A stretch of 64,000 nt of DNA from Candidatus Protistibacter heckmannii (GTDB lineage: Bacteria; Pseudomonadota; Gammaproteobacteria; Burkholderiales; Burkholderiaceae), in contig JALBVF010000007.1 in NCBI GenBank assembly GCA_025050535.1, forward strand, positions 52,407 through 116,406, read 5' to 3'. The position numbers were made by a program, and so were the translations under genes. Numbering within the stretch: position 1 is the stretch's first letter; every line of letters begins with the position of its first letter. Under the pieces are notes generated by a model. The model worked only from the letters and a program-made list of their open reading frames with translations, ran no database searches and was not told where the DNA came from. Shown here one piece after another: positions 40,154 to 50,973 of this stretch.

Positions 40154-40792
40154 ATGTACATTCCCCGGCATTTCGCCACGACGCAACCGGATGAGCTGCA
40201 ACGCATCATCCAAAGTCATCCGCTCGGCGTGCTGGTCACGCACGGCGCCGACGGGCTCGACGCCAATCATCGGCCCTTTGAATTCGATCCGGCGGCCGGC
40301 GAGGCCAGCGTGCTGACCGCGCAAGTGGCGCGGGCCAATCCGGTCTGGCGCAAATGTGCGGATGGGGACGCGGTGATGGTCGTCTTCCGCAGCCTCGAAG
40401 GCTACGTCTCGCCGAACTGGTATCCGAGCAAGCACGAAGCCCATCGCCAGGTTCCGACCTGGAACTATGAAGTGGTGCATGCGCACGGCCGCATCACGAT
40501 CCGCGACGACGAGAAATTCGTGCGCGGCGTCGTCGCGCGTCTCACGCGCCGGCACGAGGCGGACGAACCCCAGCCCTGGAAGATGGGTGATTCGGCGCCG
40601 GAATACATCGACATGATGCTCAAGTCCATCGTCGGCATCGAGGTCGCGGTGACGCGGCTCGAAGGCAAGTCAAAGCTCAGCCAGAGCTGCGAGCTGCGCG
40701 ACCGGAAGGGCGTCGTCGACGCGCTGCGCAGCCGGTGGGACGAGGCCTTGGCGCAAGCCGTGGAGAAGGAGATCGGGAAGTCCGGCGGATAG
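40154..40792 (+). CDS. FMN-binding negative regulator, PaiB family
   Basis: The 212-residue protein matches the PaiB family, which has an FMN-binding split-barrel fold and was named from a Bacillus regulator of sporulation and protease genes; in proteobacteria its role is uncertain. Seen here are MYIPRHFATT, the barrel with HGADGLDANHRPF, and the family block SPNWYPSKHE followed by VPTWNYEVVHAHG. ATG 40154 is chosen because family similarity starts there. It stands alone after the tRNA terminator and is intact. Confidence 0.85.
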   Translation: MYIPRHFATTQPDELQRIIQSHPLGVLVTHGADGLDANHRPFEFDPAAGEASVLTAQVARANPVWRKCADGDAVMVVFRSLEGYVSPNWYPSKHEAHRQVPTWNYEVVHAHGRITIRDDEKFVRGVVARLTRRHEADEPQPWKMGDSAPEYIDMMLKSIVGIEVAVTRLEGKSKLSQSCELRDRKGVVDALRSRWDEALAQAVEKEIGKSGG

Positions 40793-40843
40793 AGGCATTC
40801 GGCGTCGTGTATATTTGCGCGAAAAAATGGAGGCCTCCACGCC

Positions 40844-41769
40844 ATGCGCAAGCCGTTTCGTCACGCGCTGCTGACCTTCCTCATGCTCGTCGGCGCAAGC
40901 GCCGCCAGCGCCCGGACGAGCGCGCAGCCGGCGGCGCCCGATACGGCGACCCTGATCCGCCGCGCCTTCGTCTACGCATTCCCGTATCAGGAGATGGGCG
41001 CGCTGCGGCTGACCTGGCTGGGCGACGGCGCCGCTCCGGGCCCGACCCGGCTGGGCAATCTCACCCACGCGCGCAAGCTCTCCACGCCGAGCCGACCGCT
41101 GGGTCACCGCCCCCAACAACGACACGCTGTACTCCACCGCCTGGCTTGATCTCGTGCAGGGGCCGGTGCGGCTCTCTGTGCCTGACACCAATGGCCGCTA
41201 CTATTCGGTCGCGCTGCTGGACGCGGACACCGACAATGCGCACATCGTGGGCCGGCGCGAAACCGGCACGTGCGCGGGCGAATTCGTCATCGTGGGACTG
41301 CAATGGCAGCGGCCGCTGCCCGAGAATGCCCGGGTGCTGCGCACTGGGGCAACGACGTTCTGATCCTCATGCGCGTCCTCATCGACGGCGCCGTGGACCT
41401 GCCCGCCATGCATGCGTTGCAGGATCAATTCCGCTTCGCGCCCCTGAGCGCCCCGGCGCAGCCCGCCCCTTTTTGGTCCAGCGCGCCGCCGCCCAAAAGG
41501 ATCAGGCCGCGAGGCGTTTCGTGTGGCTGATCAACGAAATGCTGGCGCGCAATCCGCCGCCGGCCTATGAAAAGCCGCTGCTCGACGCGTTCGCGTCGGT
41601 GGGCGTTTGCGGCGCGGCATGCAGTTGGGAAAAGCTGCCCGCGTCCACGCAGGCGCTGTGGGAGCGCATGCTGCCCGAATTGAAGACCCAGCTCAACGGC
41701 GTGACCCGCCAAGGCCTGCAGGGCGGCGGCTGGAGCGCGACGCCGGCGGCGATGGGGCGCTTCGGCACC
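40844..41769 (+). pseudogene. DUF1254-type exported protein, frameshifted and cut by IS630
   Basis: A signal peptide (residues 1-23, ending ASA) begins a protein whose blocks match DUF1254/DUF1214 exported proteins: FVYAFPYQEMG, VPDTNGRYYSVALLDADTDN, then GVTRQGLQGGGW. Frames shift near 41080, near 41345 and near 41460. The 3' end is replaced at 41770 by an IS630 fragment in the opposite direction. Function was unknown even in intact relatives. Confidence 0.7.
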
Positions 41770-42512
41770 AAGGCACCATCGATGATCATCCAGCTTGCCT
41801 TGCCCTGATTGGTCACTGTGGAAATCATCGACAGCTTCTGTCGCGTACCTCTAACCGCCATCGTGACCTGGGTTTTCCCTTTGGGAGCATAACTGCGGCC
41901 CCGAACATCCGTATTCACCAACGCGGTTTCGTCACCCCAGTGAATCTCGCCACCTTCGGCCTTGGCACGCTTCTCGATGGCCAGATACTCCTGATCGATC
42001 CACTGCTTGACAGCCTCCGGTCGCTGTTCGTAAGCGCGCTTGATCGGCTTTTTCGGCGTGAAACCCCAGCGCTTGAGGTAGTCTCCGACCGCACGTATTG
42101 AGAGTCTGACCGCGTATTCATGTTCGATGAACAGCATGACCGCGCCTCGCGTCCAGAGCGCAGATTCCATCTTCAACTGCTCCGGACGTTTGTCGCAGAT
42201 CGTGCGCCGGATTGCTTCTTCTTGATCCGCATTCAGCCGTCTTCCGTCTCCTGGCGTATGAGCTCGTGGGTGCGGCTTCAGGGCCGCCGCGCCCCCTTCT
42301 TCATAGAGATCAATGGCCAGTCGAGCCGCCGGGTAACTTAGCCCTGTCAACTCCGCGATGGCCATGACTCCGTATCCCTTCAGATGCAACCTCACGACCT
42401 GCTTTCGCCTCTCGTGCAGTTGCTTCAGTTTCTGGTATCGAGCGTCTTCTTTTTCTATGCCAATTCGATGCCAGAAATGATAATAAGTTAAATCTTTATA
42501 TTGCCTAGTCAA
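41770..42512 (-). mobile_element. IS630-family element (type B), fragment lacking the transposase C-terminus
   Basis: The sequence from 41770 to 42512 matches the 5' two thirds of the intact type B element at 61705-62827. It keeps the helix-turn-helix region (GYGVMAIAELTGLSYPAARLA) and the first DDE block (WGDETALV) but ends at SWMIIDGA, losing the second and third catalytic residues. The outer end TGCCTAGTCAATA (42502-42514) matches the other element ends at 10 of 13 positions, with TA outside. Loss of the inner part together with the DUF1254 3' end suggests one deletion spanning both. Confidence 0.88.
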
Positions 42513-42624
42513 TAAGTACCGGTTGCCGGACCACGAGCCTGTGGCCGTCCGACAGCCCCGCAGCGGCCTTTGCCGCGGCCACGATCCACGTAAACGCACG
42601 ACCTCGACGCACAAGGCAGACATC

Positions 42625-44254
42625 ATGTTGCAGAACCCCGCTGGCAAATACCGTCCCTTCCATCAGGTGCAGATCCGAAACCGGACCTGGCCCGACAACC
42701 GCCTCACCAAGGCGCCGATCTGGATGAGCACCGATCTGCGCGACGGCAACCAGGCTCTGTTCGAGCCCATGGATGCGCAGCGCAAGATGCGCATGTTCAA
42801 GACCCTGGTGGCCATCGGCTTCACGGAAATCGAAGACGGCTTCCCCTCCGCCTCCCAGACTGATTTCGACTTTATCCGCGAGCTGATCACCGGTGGCCAC
42901 ATCCCCGAGGACGTGACCATCGAAGTGCTGACGCAGGCGCGTGACGAGCTGATCGAGCGCACGATGGAATCGCTGCGCGGCGCGCGCCGCGCCATCGTCC
43001 ACGTCTACAACGACATCTCCGAGCCCTTCCGCCGCCCCGCCGCAGACCGAATGGGTCTTCCTATACAGCCCCGAGACCTTCACCGCCACCGAGCTGGACT
43101 TCGCCAAGGAAGTGGTCGACGCAGTGATGGACGTCTGGCAGCCGACGCCCCGGCACAAAAGGTTATCGTCAACTGCCCGGCCACGGTGGAAGTCGCCACG
43201 CCGAACATCTACGCCGACCAGATCGAATGGATGCATCGCAATCTGGCGCACCGCGACAGCCTGATACTCAGCGTGCATCCGCACAACGACCGTGGCACGG
43301 CGGTGGCGGCGGCGGAGCTGGCCGTGATGGCCGGCGCGGACCACGTCGATGGCTGTCTCTCGGCAACGGCGAGCGCACCGGCAATGTGGATCTTGTGACG
43401 CTGGCGCTCAATCTCTATTCGCAGGGCGTCGATCCGCAGCTCGACTTCTCCAACATCAACGACATCGCCCGCGTCGCCGAGGATTGCACCCAGCTGCCCG
43501 TGCATCCGCGCCATCCCTATGCCGGGGACCTCGTGTTCACGGCCTTCTCCGGCTCGCATCAGGACGCGATCAAGAAGGGCTTCGCCGCGCAGCAGGCCGG
43601 CGGCGTGTGGGAAGTGCCGTATCTGCCGATCGACCCCAAGGACGTGGGCCGATCCTACGATTCGATCATCAGCGTAAACAGCCAGTCGGGCAAAGGCGGC
43701 GTGGCCTATCTGCTCGAGCAGGGCTACGGCTTGGTGATGCCGCGCCGTCTGCAGGTGGAATTCAGCGCGGCGGTCCAGCGCATCACCGACGACACCGGCA
43801 GCGAAGTGAAGGCGACCGACATCTGGAATCTGTTCCGCGAGGAATACCTGCGCGCCGACATGCCGATCGAATACGTCGGCCACACACTGAGCGAGCAGGA
43901 CGGCCGGCAGCGGATCACGATGAACGCCCGCGTGCGCGGCAAGGAGCGCGTGCTGACGGGCGAGGGCAACGGTCCGCTCGATGCGCTGATGCATGCGATC
44001 GAGAGCGTGGCCGACATGCCGGTGCGCGCAGCACTACGAGGAGTGCGCCACCGGCCAGGGCGCGGACGCCATGGCAGTGGCCTTCGCCGAGATCGCCGGC
44101 GCGGGGCTCACCGGCAATATTTTAGGCGTGGGCATATTCGAATCTAGTGACCGCCTCGATCATGGCCGTGATCAGCGGCGTGAACCGCGCGCATGCGTGC
44201 CGTTCGGGCGAGGGCGCGGCGGCGGCCGCATCCTCCGGCACGGTCACGGCCTGA
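42625..44254 (+). pseudogene. leuA: 2-isopropylmalate synthase (long form), multiply broken
   Basis: LeuA condenses 2-oxoisovalerate with acetyl-CoA, the committed step of leucine synthesis. From ATG 42625 the catalytic barrel is clear (MSTDLRDGNQALFEPM, then FPSASQTDFDFIREL). After ISEPFRR about 30 residues are missing and the frame shifts twice between 43030 and 43150. It shifts again near 43355 ([12 protein letters not shown] needs one more T), near 44030 and near 44140. The HPHNDRGT metal-binding block and the allosteric C-terminus (VTASIMAVISGVNRAHA) are still readable. Relatives may have a second leuA elsewhere, so auxotrophy is not certain. Confidence 0.88.
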
Positions 44255-44558
44255 GCAGCGGACGCATCCGAAGCGGCGGCCGGGCGCAAGCCAATGGGCC
44301 GCTGCTTCCAGGTCTTGCACGGCGCGCAGCCCGCACGACGGCTCCAGCGTCAACCCGCTTCCCGCGTCCCCGCGCGCCTTGATCGGCGCGCGGCAGGATG
44401 AAGCAGAAACGGCGCTCCCACGAGGAGCGCCGTTCGTTTTTGCGCCTACTGCCTTTTATGGATTTTTGACGGCGCCAATTGTAAAAAATATGCATATTTG
44501 ACATAGATTCGCAATTTGGCTTGTACAGTTTCTTGCACTTTGAGCACAGGAGCTAGGC
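44255..44558 (+). other. Intergenic region between leuA remnant and cupin gene
   Basis: These 304 bases hold GC-rich sequence without convincing coding potential, the terminator at 44408-44441, and then an AT-rich stretch (44455-44530) unlike its surroundings. A TTGACA (44498-44503) lies there, but the nearest -10-like sequence (TACAGT, 44524-44529) is 20 bases away, so a promoter is only possible. Confidence 0.4.
44408..44441 (+). terminator. Terminator after leuA remnant
   Basis: A perfect 11-base stem AACGGCGCTCC (44408-44418) with GGAGCGCCGTT (44424-44434), a five-base loop, then CGTTTTT. Confidence 0.9.
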
Positions 44559-45313
44559 TTGATCCAAAGCATCAGCGAGGCGATCGATTTCGGCTTTTCG
44601 CGTGAACTGTTCCGGCAGATTTACGCCGGCAAGGCGGTCTATCTATTTCGCCGCGCCTTCGATCCCAATCTGGTCAGTTGGGCCGACGTCGACGAGGCGC
44701 TGCTCGCGGCGGAGGCCGGCGGTTCGAGCCTGCGCCTGTTCCGCGACGGCGAGGTGCCGCGCTCGGGCTTCATGGAAAGCCTGGGTCTGGGCGGCGAGCG
44801 CCAGCGCATCGTCCGCGCTGCGTTCTGTGAGCACATCGAAAAGGGCGCAACCCTGGTGTTCGACGGCATCGAGGCGCACAGCGCTGTGTTCGCCAGCATC
44901 GCCGGGCGCGTCGCCGCCTTCGCCGGCGGCAGGGCCATGGCGCAGGGCATGATCTCCCTGCTCGACATGGAAGCCTTCGCCGAGCAGCGCGAGCCGCACG
45001 ACCTGTTCTCCCTGAAATTGATCGGGTGCAAGCTCTGGCAGGTCTACCGCCCGGACCTGCAATATCCGCTGCCTTCGACGCCATGCTCGAAGCCGGCGAC
45101 GTGCTCTACGTCCCGCGTGGCTGGTGGCATATGAGCGCGCCGGCGCGGCGCGAGAGTTTCCACCTCAACGTGTCGGTGCGTGGCGAGGTGCGCGGCGAAA
45201 TGTGGAGTGAAATGCACGGCGGGATGCGTGGTGGCGATGTGCGCCACATCGATCTGCGCCGTCAGGTTGGGATGCCAAGCTTCAGGCCGGCAGGAGCACC
45301 TTGCCCGGATTGA
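44559..45313 (+). pseudogene. Cupin/JmjC-like protein, frameshifted
   Basis: This looks like a Cupin_4 (JmjC-type) oxygenase-fold protein. The TTG start at 44559 follows AGGAG at good spacing. The first frame runs to KLIGCKLWQVYRPDLQYPL, and the partner block FDAMLEAGDVLYVPRGWWHM (the beta-helix with a metal-binding His) is in another frame from about 45075. The expected HXD metal motif before KLIG is not clear (REPHDLFSLK). The frame ends at 45313, inside the convergent FAD oxidase, so the 3' end is probably also lost. Confidence 0.65.
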
Positions 45314-46724
45314 GCAGCCCCTGCGGATCGAGGACATGCTTGATCGCCGTCATCATCCTGAGCTCCAGCTCGTTCTTGTAGTGGCGGATTTCCTCGACCT
45401 TGAGTTTGCCGATGCCGTGCTCGGCGGAGATGGATCCGCCGTGGCGGTGCACGCTGTCGTGGACGATGCGGTTGATGGCTACCTGGTTGTCCAGGTAGCC
45501 ATCGGGGTCCACGCCCACGGGCGGCGCGAGGTTGTAGTGCAGATTGCCGTCGCCGAGGTGGCCGAAGACGACCAGGCGCACACCGGGGAAGGCGTCGAGC
45601 AGGGCCTTGCTGGTGACGGCGACGAATTCGGCCAGCCGCGAGGCGGGCAGGGCCACGTCGTGCTTGATGTTCTTGCCTTCCTGCGCCTGGGCCAGGGGAA
45701 TGTGTTCGCGCAGGCTCCAGAACTGCGCGGCTTGCGAGAGCGACTGCGCGATCAGCGCGTCTTCCACGAGACCGGCCTCGATAGCTTCTTTCATCAGTGC
45801 GTCGAAGATGCTGCGCGCATGGTCCTCGCTCTCCTGGTCGGAGAGTTCGAGCAGCACGGCCTGGCCGCAGCCGTTCTGGAAGGGATGGCGCAGCTGCAGG
45901 AACTGCTCGTTGACCAGACGCAGGCAGTAGTCGGACATGACTTCAAAGCCGGTGAGCAGCATGCCGGCGCGGGCCTGCGCCAGCTCGAGCAGCTTCACCG
46001 CGGTGTCCATGTCGGGCACGGAGGCCAGCGCGGTGAGGCGCGCGGCGGGCGCGGGCACGAGCTTTAGCACGGCGGCGGTGATGATGCCCAGGGTGCCTTC
46101 GGCGCCGATGAACAGGTCGCGCAAGTCGTAGCCGGTGTTGTCCTTGCGCAGGCCGCGCAGACCGTTCCAGATCTCGCCCTGGGCCGTGACCACTTCGAGG
46201 CCAAGGCAGAGGTCGCGGGCGTTGCCGTAGCGCAGCACCGCGGTGCCGCCGGCGTTGGTGGAGAGCACGCCGCCGATGGTGCAGCTACCCTCGGCGGCGA
46301 GGCTCAGCGAGAACTGGCGCGCATGCTCGGCGGCCACCTGCTGGATGTCCTTGAGGATGCAGCCGGCCTCGGCAACGAGCGCCTGGTTGAGCGTGTCGAC
46401 TTGGCGCACACGGTTCATGCGCTTGAGGCTGAGCACGACCTGGGCGCCGCTGTCGTCAGGCGTGGCGCCGCCGCACAGGCCGGTGTTGCCGCCCTGGGGC
46501 ACGATGGCCACGCGCTGGCCCGCGCAGAGCTTGACGAGGGCCGCCACCTCTTCGGTGCTGCCGGGGCGCAGCACGGCTAGCGCCGCGCCGATGTAGCGCT
46601 TGCGCCAGTCGGTCGTGTAGGCCTCCTGGTCGTGGCGGTCGGTGATGACGTTGACCTCGCCGACGATGGCCGCGCAGGCGGCGAGGAATGCGGCGGCGTC
46701 GAAGGCCGCGGTGTTGGCTGTCAT
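45282..46724 (-). CDS. FAD-linked oxidase (D-2-hydroxyglutarate / D-lactate dehydrogenase type)
   Basis: This is a 480-residue flavoprotein of the VAO/GlcD family that oxidises D-2-hydroxyacids and passes electrons to an acceptor such as ETF or quinone. The PCMH FAD-binding domain is at about residues 45-225 (VPQGGNTGLCGG, then GGVLSTNAGG and GAEGTLGIITAAVLKL). The C-terminal domain has GHLGDGNLHYN and ISAEHGIGKLK with substrate and metal His/Glu residues. The frame is clean. With ETF-QO intact at 55.6-57.2 kb, a route to the quinone pool remains. The exact substrate is uncertain. Confidence 0.88.
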   Translation of the reverse strand: MTANTAAFDAAAFLAACAAIVGEVNVITDRHDQEAYTTDWRKRYIGAALAVLRPGSTEEVAALVKLCAGQRVAIVPQGGNTGLCGGATPDDSGAQVVLSLKRMNRVRQVDTLNQALVAEAGCILKDIQQVAAEHARQFSLSLAAEGSCTIGGVLSTNAGGTAVLRYGNARDLCLGLEVVTAQGEIWNGLRGLRKDNTGYDLRDLFIGAEGTLGIITAAVLKLVPAPAARLTALASVPDMDTAVKLLELAQARAGMLLTGFEVMSDYCLRLVNEQFLQLRHPFQNGCGQAVLLELSDQESEDHARSIFDALMKEAIEAGLVEDALIAQSLSQAAQFWSLREHIPLAQAQEGKNIKHDVALPASRLAEFVAVTSKALLDAFPGVRLVVFGHLGDGNLHYNLAPPVGVDPDGYLDNQVAINRIVHDSVHRHGGSISAEHGIGKLKVEEIRHYKNELELRMMTAIKHVLDPQGLLNPGKVLLPA

Positions 46725-46754
46725 GGTTTCGATTTATTGCGGGTTAATTGTTTA

Positions 46755-47868
46755 TTGATTCGGCACTTAAACATTGAGCTTATTGAGTGATATAGAGTCG
46801 GCTGTTACATGGACAAAATCGACTCGAGAACGCTGCAGGTAGCCGTCCTGAAGGAACGGCGCCGACGTGCGGTGAAGATGCGGCTGGATGGTGTGAGCCT
46901 GAAGGACACGGTGGCGCATGCGAGATGTCGCGCACGACGCTCATTGCTGCGGTGAAGGCGTATCGCGCGGGCGGGGTGGAAGGCCCTCGACGTTGAGCGC
47001 CCCGGGCGCCCGCAGGGTACGGGCAGAACGCTGACGGCGGAGCAGGAGCGCGAGGTTCAGCGGCTGATCCGCGACCGCACGCCCGACCAGTTGAAGATGA
47101 TCTACGCGCTGTGGAGCCGCCAGGCAGTTGCCGAGTTGATCCTTAACCGATACGGCATCAAGCTGGCCGTTCGCACGATGGGCCTGTATCTGGAGCGTTG
47201 GGGCTTCACGCCGAAAAAGCCCATGAAGAAGGCCTACGAGCAGTCGCCGGCGGCGGTGAAAAAGTGGCTCGACGAGGACTACCCGGTGATCGCCGCCTGC
47301 GCCAAGGCTGAGGGGGCCAAAATTCACTGGGGCGACGAGACCGGCGTGCGCCGCGACGACGTGCGCGGGCACAGCTACGCCCCGCAAGGCCAGACGCCCG
47401 TGATTCGCGTGAACAACAAGCGCCACGGCTTGTCGGTGATCTCCACCGTCACCAACAAGGGCCAGATGCGCTGGCAGGCCTTCGACGGAGCGTTGAGCGC
47501 CGACATCCTGATCGACTTCCTGCGCCGGCTGGTCAAGGATGCCGGCCGAAAGATCTACCTGATCCTGGACAACCTGCGTGTGCACCACAGCAAGCCCGTG
47601 AAGGCCTGGCTGGCCGAGAACAAGCACGAGATCGAAGTCTTCTACTTGCCAAGCTACAGCCCCGAACTGAACCCCAATGAAATGGCCAATGCCGACCTGA
47701 AGCAGATCGGCACCAAACTCGCTCCAGCTCGCTCGAAGCTGCAACTGGTGAAGGCCACGCGCCAGCATCTGCTCAGCGTTTAGCGACAGCCCGAGCGCGT
47801 CAAGAGCTACTTCGAACATGCGCCGGTTCGGTATGCTGCTTGAGTTCATTGTTTAAATGCCGGATAAA
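46755..47868 (+). mobile_element. IS630-family element (type A), full length but degenerate
   Basis: The element is about 1114 bp, bordered by TA on each side (46753-46754 and 47869-47870) as expected for IS630 insertion. Imperfect terminal inverted repeats of about 26 bp begin TTGATTCGGCA (left) and TTTATCCGGCA (right, reverse complement), matching at about 21 positions. It carries one transposase gene that is broken. It was inserted at the 3' end of the DUF2069 gene. A second, truncated copy lies at 12970-13635. Confidence 0.88.
46809..47843 (+). pseudogene. IS630 type A transposase, frameshifts and amber codon
   Basis: The 344-codon frame starts MDKIDSRTLQVAVLKERR. A shift near 46920 (before EMSRTTLIAAVKAYRAGG) and a compensating one near 46975 return it to frame. 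The catalytic domain follows with WGDE, ILDNLRVHH and ELNPNEMANADLK. TAG at 47781-47783 then truncates the last 20 residues; the truncated copy at 13.5 kb has CAG there. It resembles IS630/Tc1-mariner-type DDE transposases, and this copy should be inactive. Confidence 0.85.
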
Positions 47869-48328
47869 TATTTAATTGTTTGTGCAGATTTTTATAGGGC
47901 CGCACATAGCTGACCAGGACCAAGTAGGCGACGAAGGAGAGTCCCGCCTCGATCCAGCCCAGCATGGCCGACAGGCCGGCGTCGCTGCTGCCGCGCACGA
48001 GGCCCTCGGCCTCGTAGACCAGCAGCAGCATCGAGGCCCACTGCATCGTGTAGAGGCGCTTGCGCCAGACGCCGCGCAGCGCTGGCAGCAGGGGCAGAAC
48101 CTTGAGCGCGAGCCAGGAGCCGCCCGGCCGCAGCGGCGCGAGCCAGAACTCCCAGGCGATGCATAGCACAACCAGCGCGGCCATGGCGGCGAGGGCGCTG
48201 CGGTAGAGCCAGTGCTGGGTGCGCAGGCCCACCTGGAGGGTGTGCTCCGGCGCGGGCGTTTCCTGCGAGAGTGTTTCCTGCGGCGGCATTTTCTGCTGGG
48301 GTGTTTCGTGCGGAATGGGTTCGGTCAT
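47846..48328 (-). CDS. DUF2069-type membrane protein, 3' end replaced by IS sequence
   Basis: This is a 160-residue inner-membrane protein with four hydrophobic helices (for example ALAAMAALVVLCIAWEFW and WASMLLLVYEAEGLV) and a polar Pro/Glu/Thr-rich N-terminal tail with repeated Q-E-T-P-like units. Family members usually end shortly after the last helix (YLVLVSYVRPYK). Here the last residues, about LNIYPAFKQ, and the stop come from the end of IS630 type A, so the insertion swapped the C-terminal tail and the gene may still work. It follows wrbA with a 45-base gap, probably one transcript. Function unknown. Confidence 0.75.
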   Translation of the reverse strand: MTEPIPHETPQQKMPPQETLSQETPAPEHTLQVGLRTQHWLYRSALAAMAALVVLCIAWEFWLAPLRPGGSWLALKVLPLLPALRGVWRKRLYTMQWASMLLLVYEAEGLVRGSSDAGLSAMLGWIEAGLSFVAYLVLVSYVRPYKNLHKQLNIYPAFKQ

Positions 48329-48373
48329 CGTTCGGTTCGGGATGGCGGCGCGGCGCGCTTCGCTGCTCGGCGC

Positions 48374-50217
<1,844 letters not shown>

Positions 50218-50276
50218 GCGCCCGCTGAGCGCCAGCGTGCGCAGGGCCGGAAGACCTTTCGGGCCACCTTCCCCAT

Positions 50277-50972
50277 TCAGGATTTGCAGAAGGCGTAGAG
50301 CGCGTCGAGCGCATCGTCGGGCTTTTCCTCCATCACGGCATGGCCGCAGTCGAGCACTTGCGTCCGCGCCTGGGGCAGCGCTTTCTGCAGGCCGGCGGCG
50401 GCGTCATCATGTCATGCTTGCCGAGCAGGAAAAGGGAGGGCAGGCCCGCCGCCGCCACGGCCGCCGCGGCCTGTTCATCCCCGCCGTAGCCGTCGCAGGC
50501 CTTGAAGCCGACGTGGAAAGCGGCCGCGCTGTAGCGCGTCACGCGGCCCATGAGCTGGGTGGAGCTGCCGTGCAGCCAGAAGCCGGGGCCGGGCGCGGAA
50601 GGCTTGGGCGCCGAGCCCGAGTGCGAGAAGGCGGTGACGAGCTCGGCGGCGGCCGGCTGGTCGTCGCGCGCATTGTTCAGCAGCAGGTCCGAGACCTTCA
50701 TCTGGAAGGCGGTGGCGACGAGGGCGAGCTTCGCCGTCTTCACCGGATGGCGCGCGGCAGCCTCCAGCGCGGGGCCTTCGCGGCGATTGTGGCCGGGCAG
50801 GGTCCACCGCCAGCACGCCGAAGCCGTGGTGCGCGAAATAGCGGGTTTGCAGGGCCCAGACGCTGTGGTCGTTCTGCACGCCGTGGATAAAGACGGCGCA
50901 GGGTAGGGCGGGGTTGAATGGCTTGCCGCCGGTGTAGGCGTAGGCGCGCTTGCCTTGGACTTGGAGCTCCAT
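50277..50972 (-). pseudogene. Alpha/beta-hydrolase, frameshifted
   Basis: From ATG 50972 the frame shows a hydrolase start (ALPCAVFIHGVQNDHSVW and HHGFGVLAVD), then shifts near 50805 before LPGHNRREG. The central part continues in the next frame (LVATAFQMKVSDLLLNNA, then LPSLFLLGKHDMMTPP) and shifts again near 50405. The last block with the expected catalytic His and the C-terminal LDALYAFCKS ends at 50277. It starts one base before the metY stop, so the two were one transcript (metY first). The substrate is unknown. Confidence 0.75.
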
Positions 50973-50973
50973 C

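Noticed and set aside
40735..41808. A long open frame across the paiB-DUF1254 region as one gene
   Set aside because: Its first half is Arg-rich shadow sequence of two other genes; only the final part matches the DUF1254 protein.
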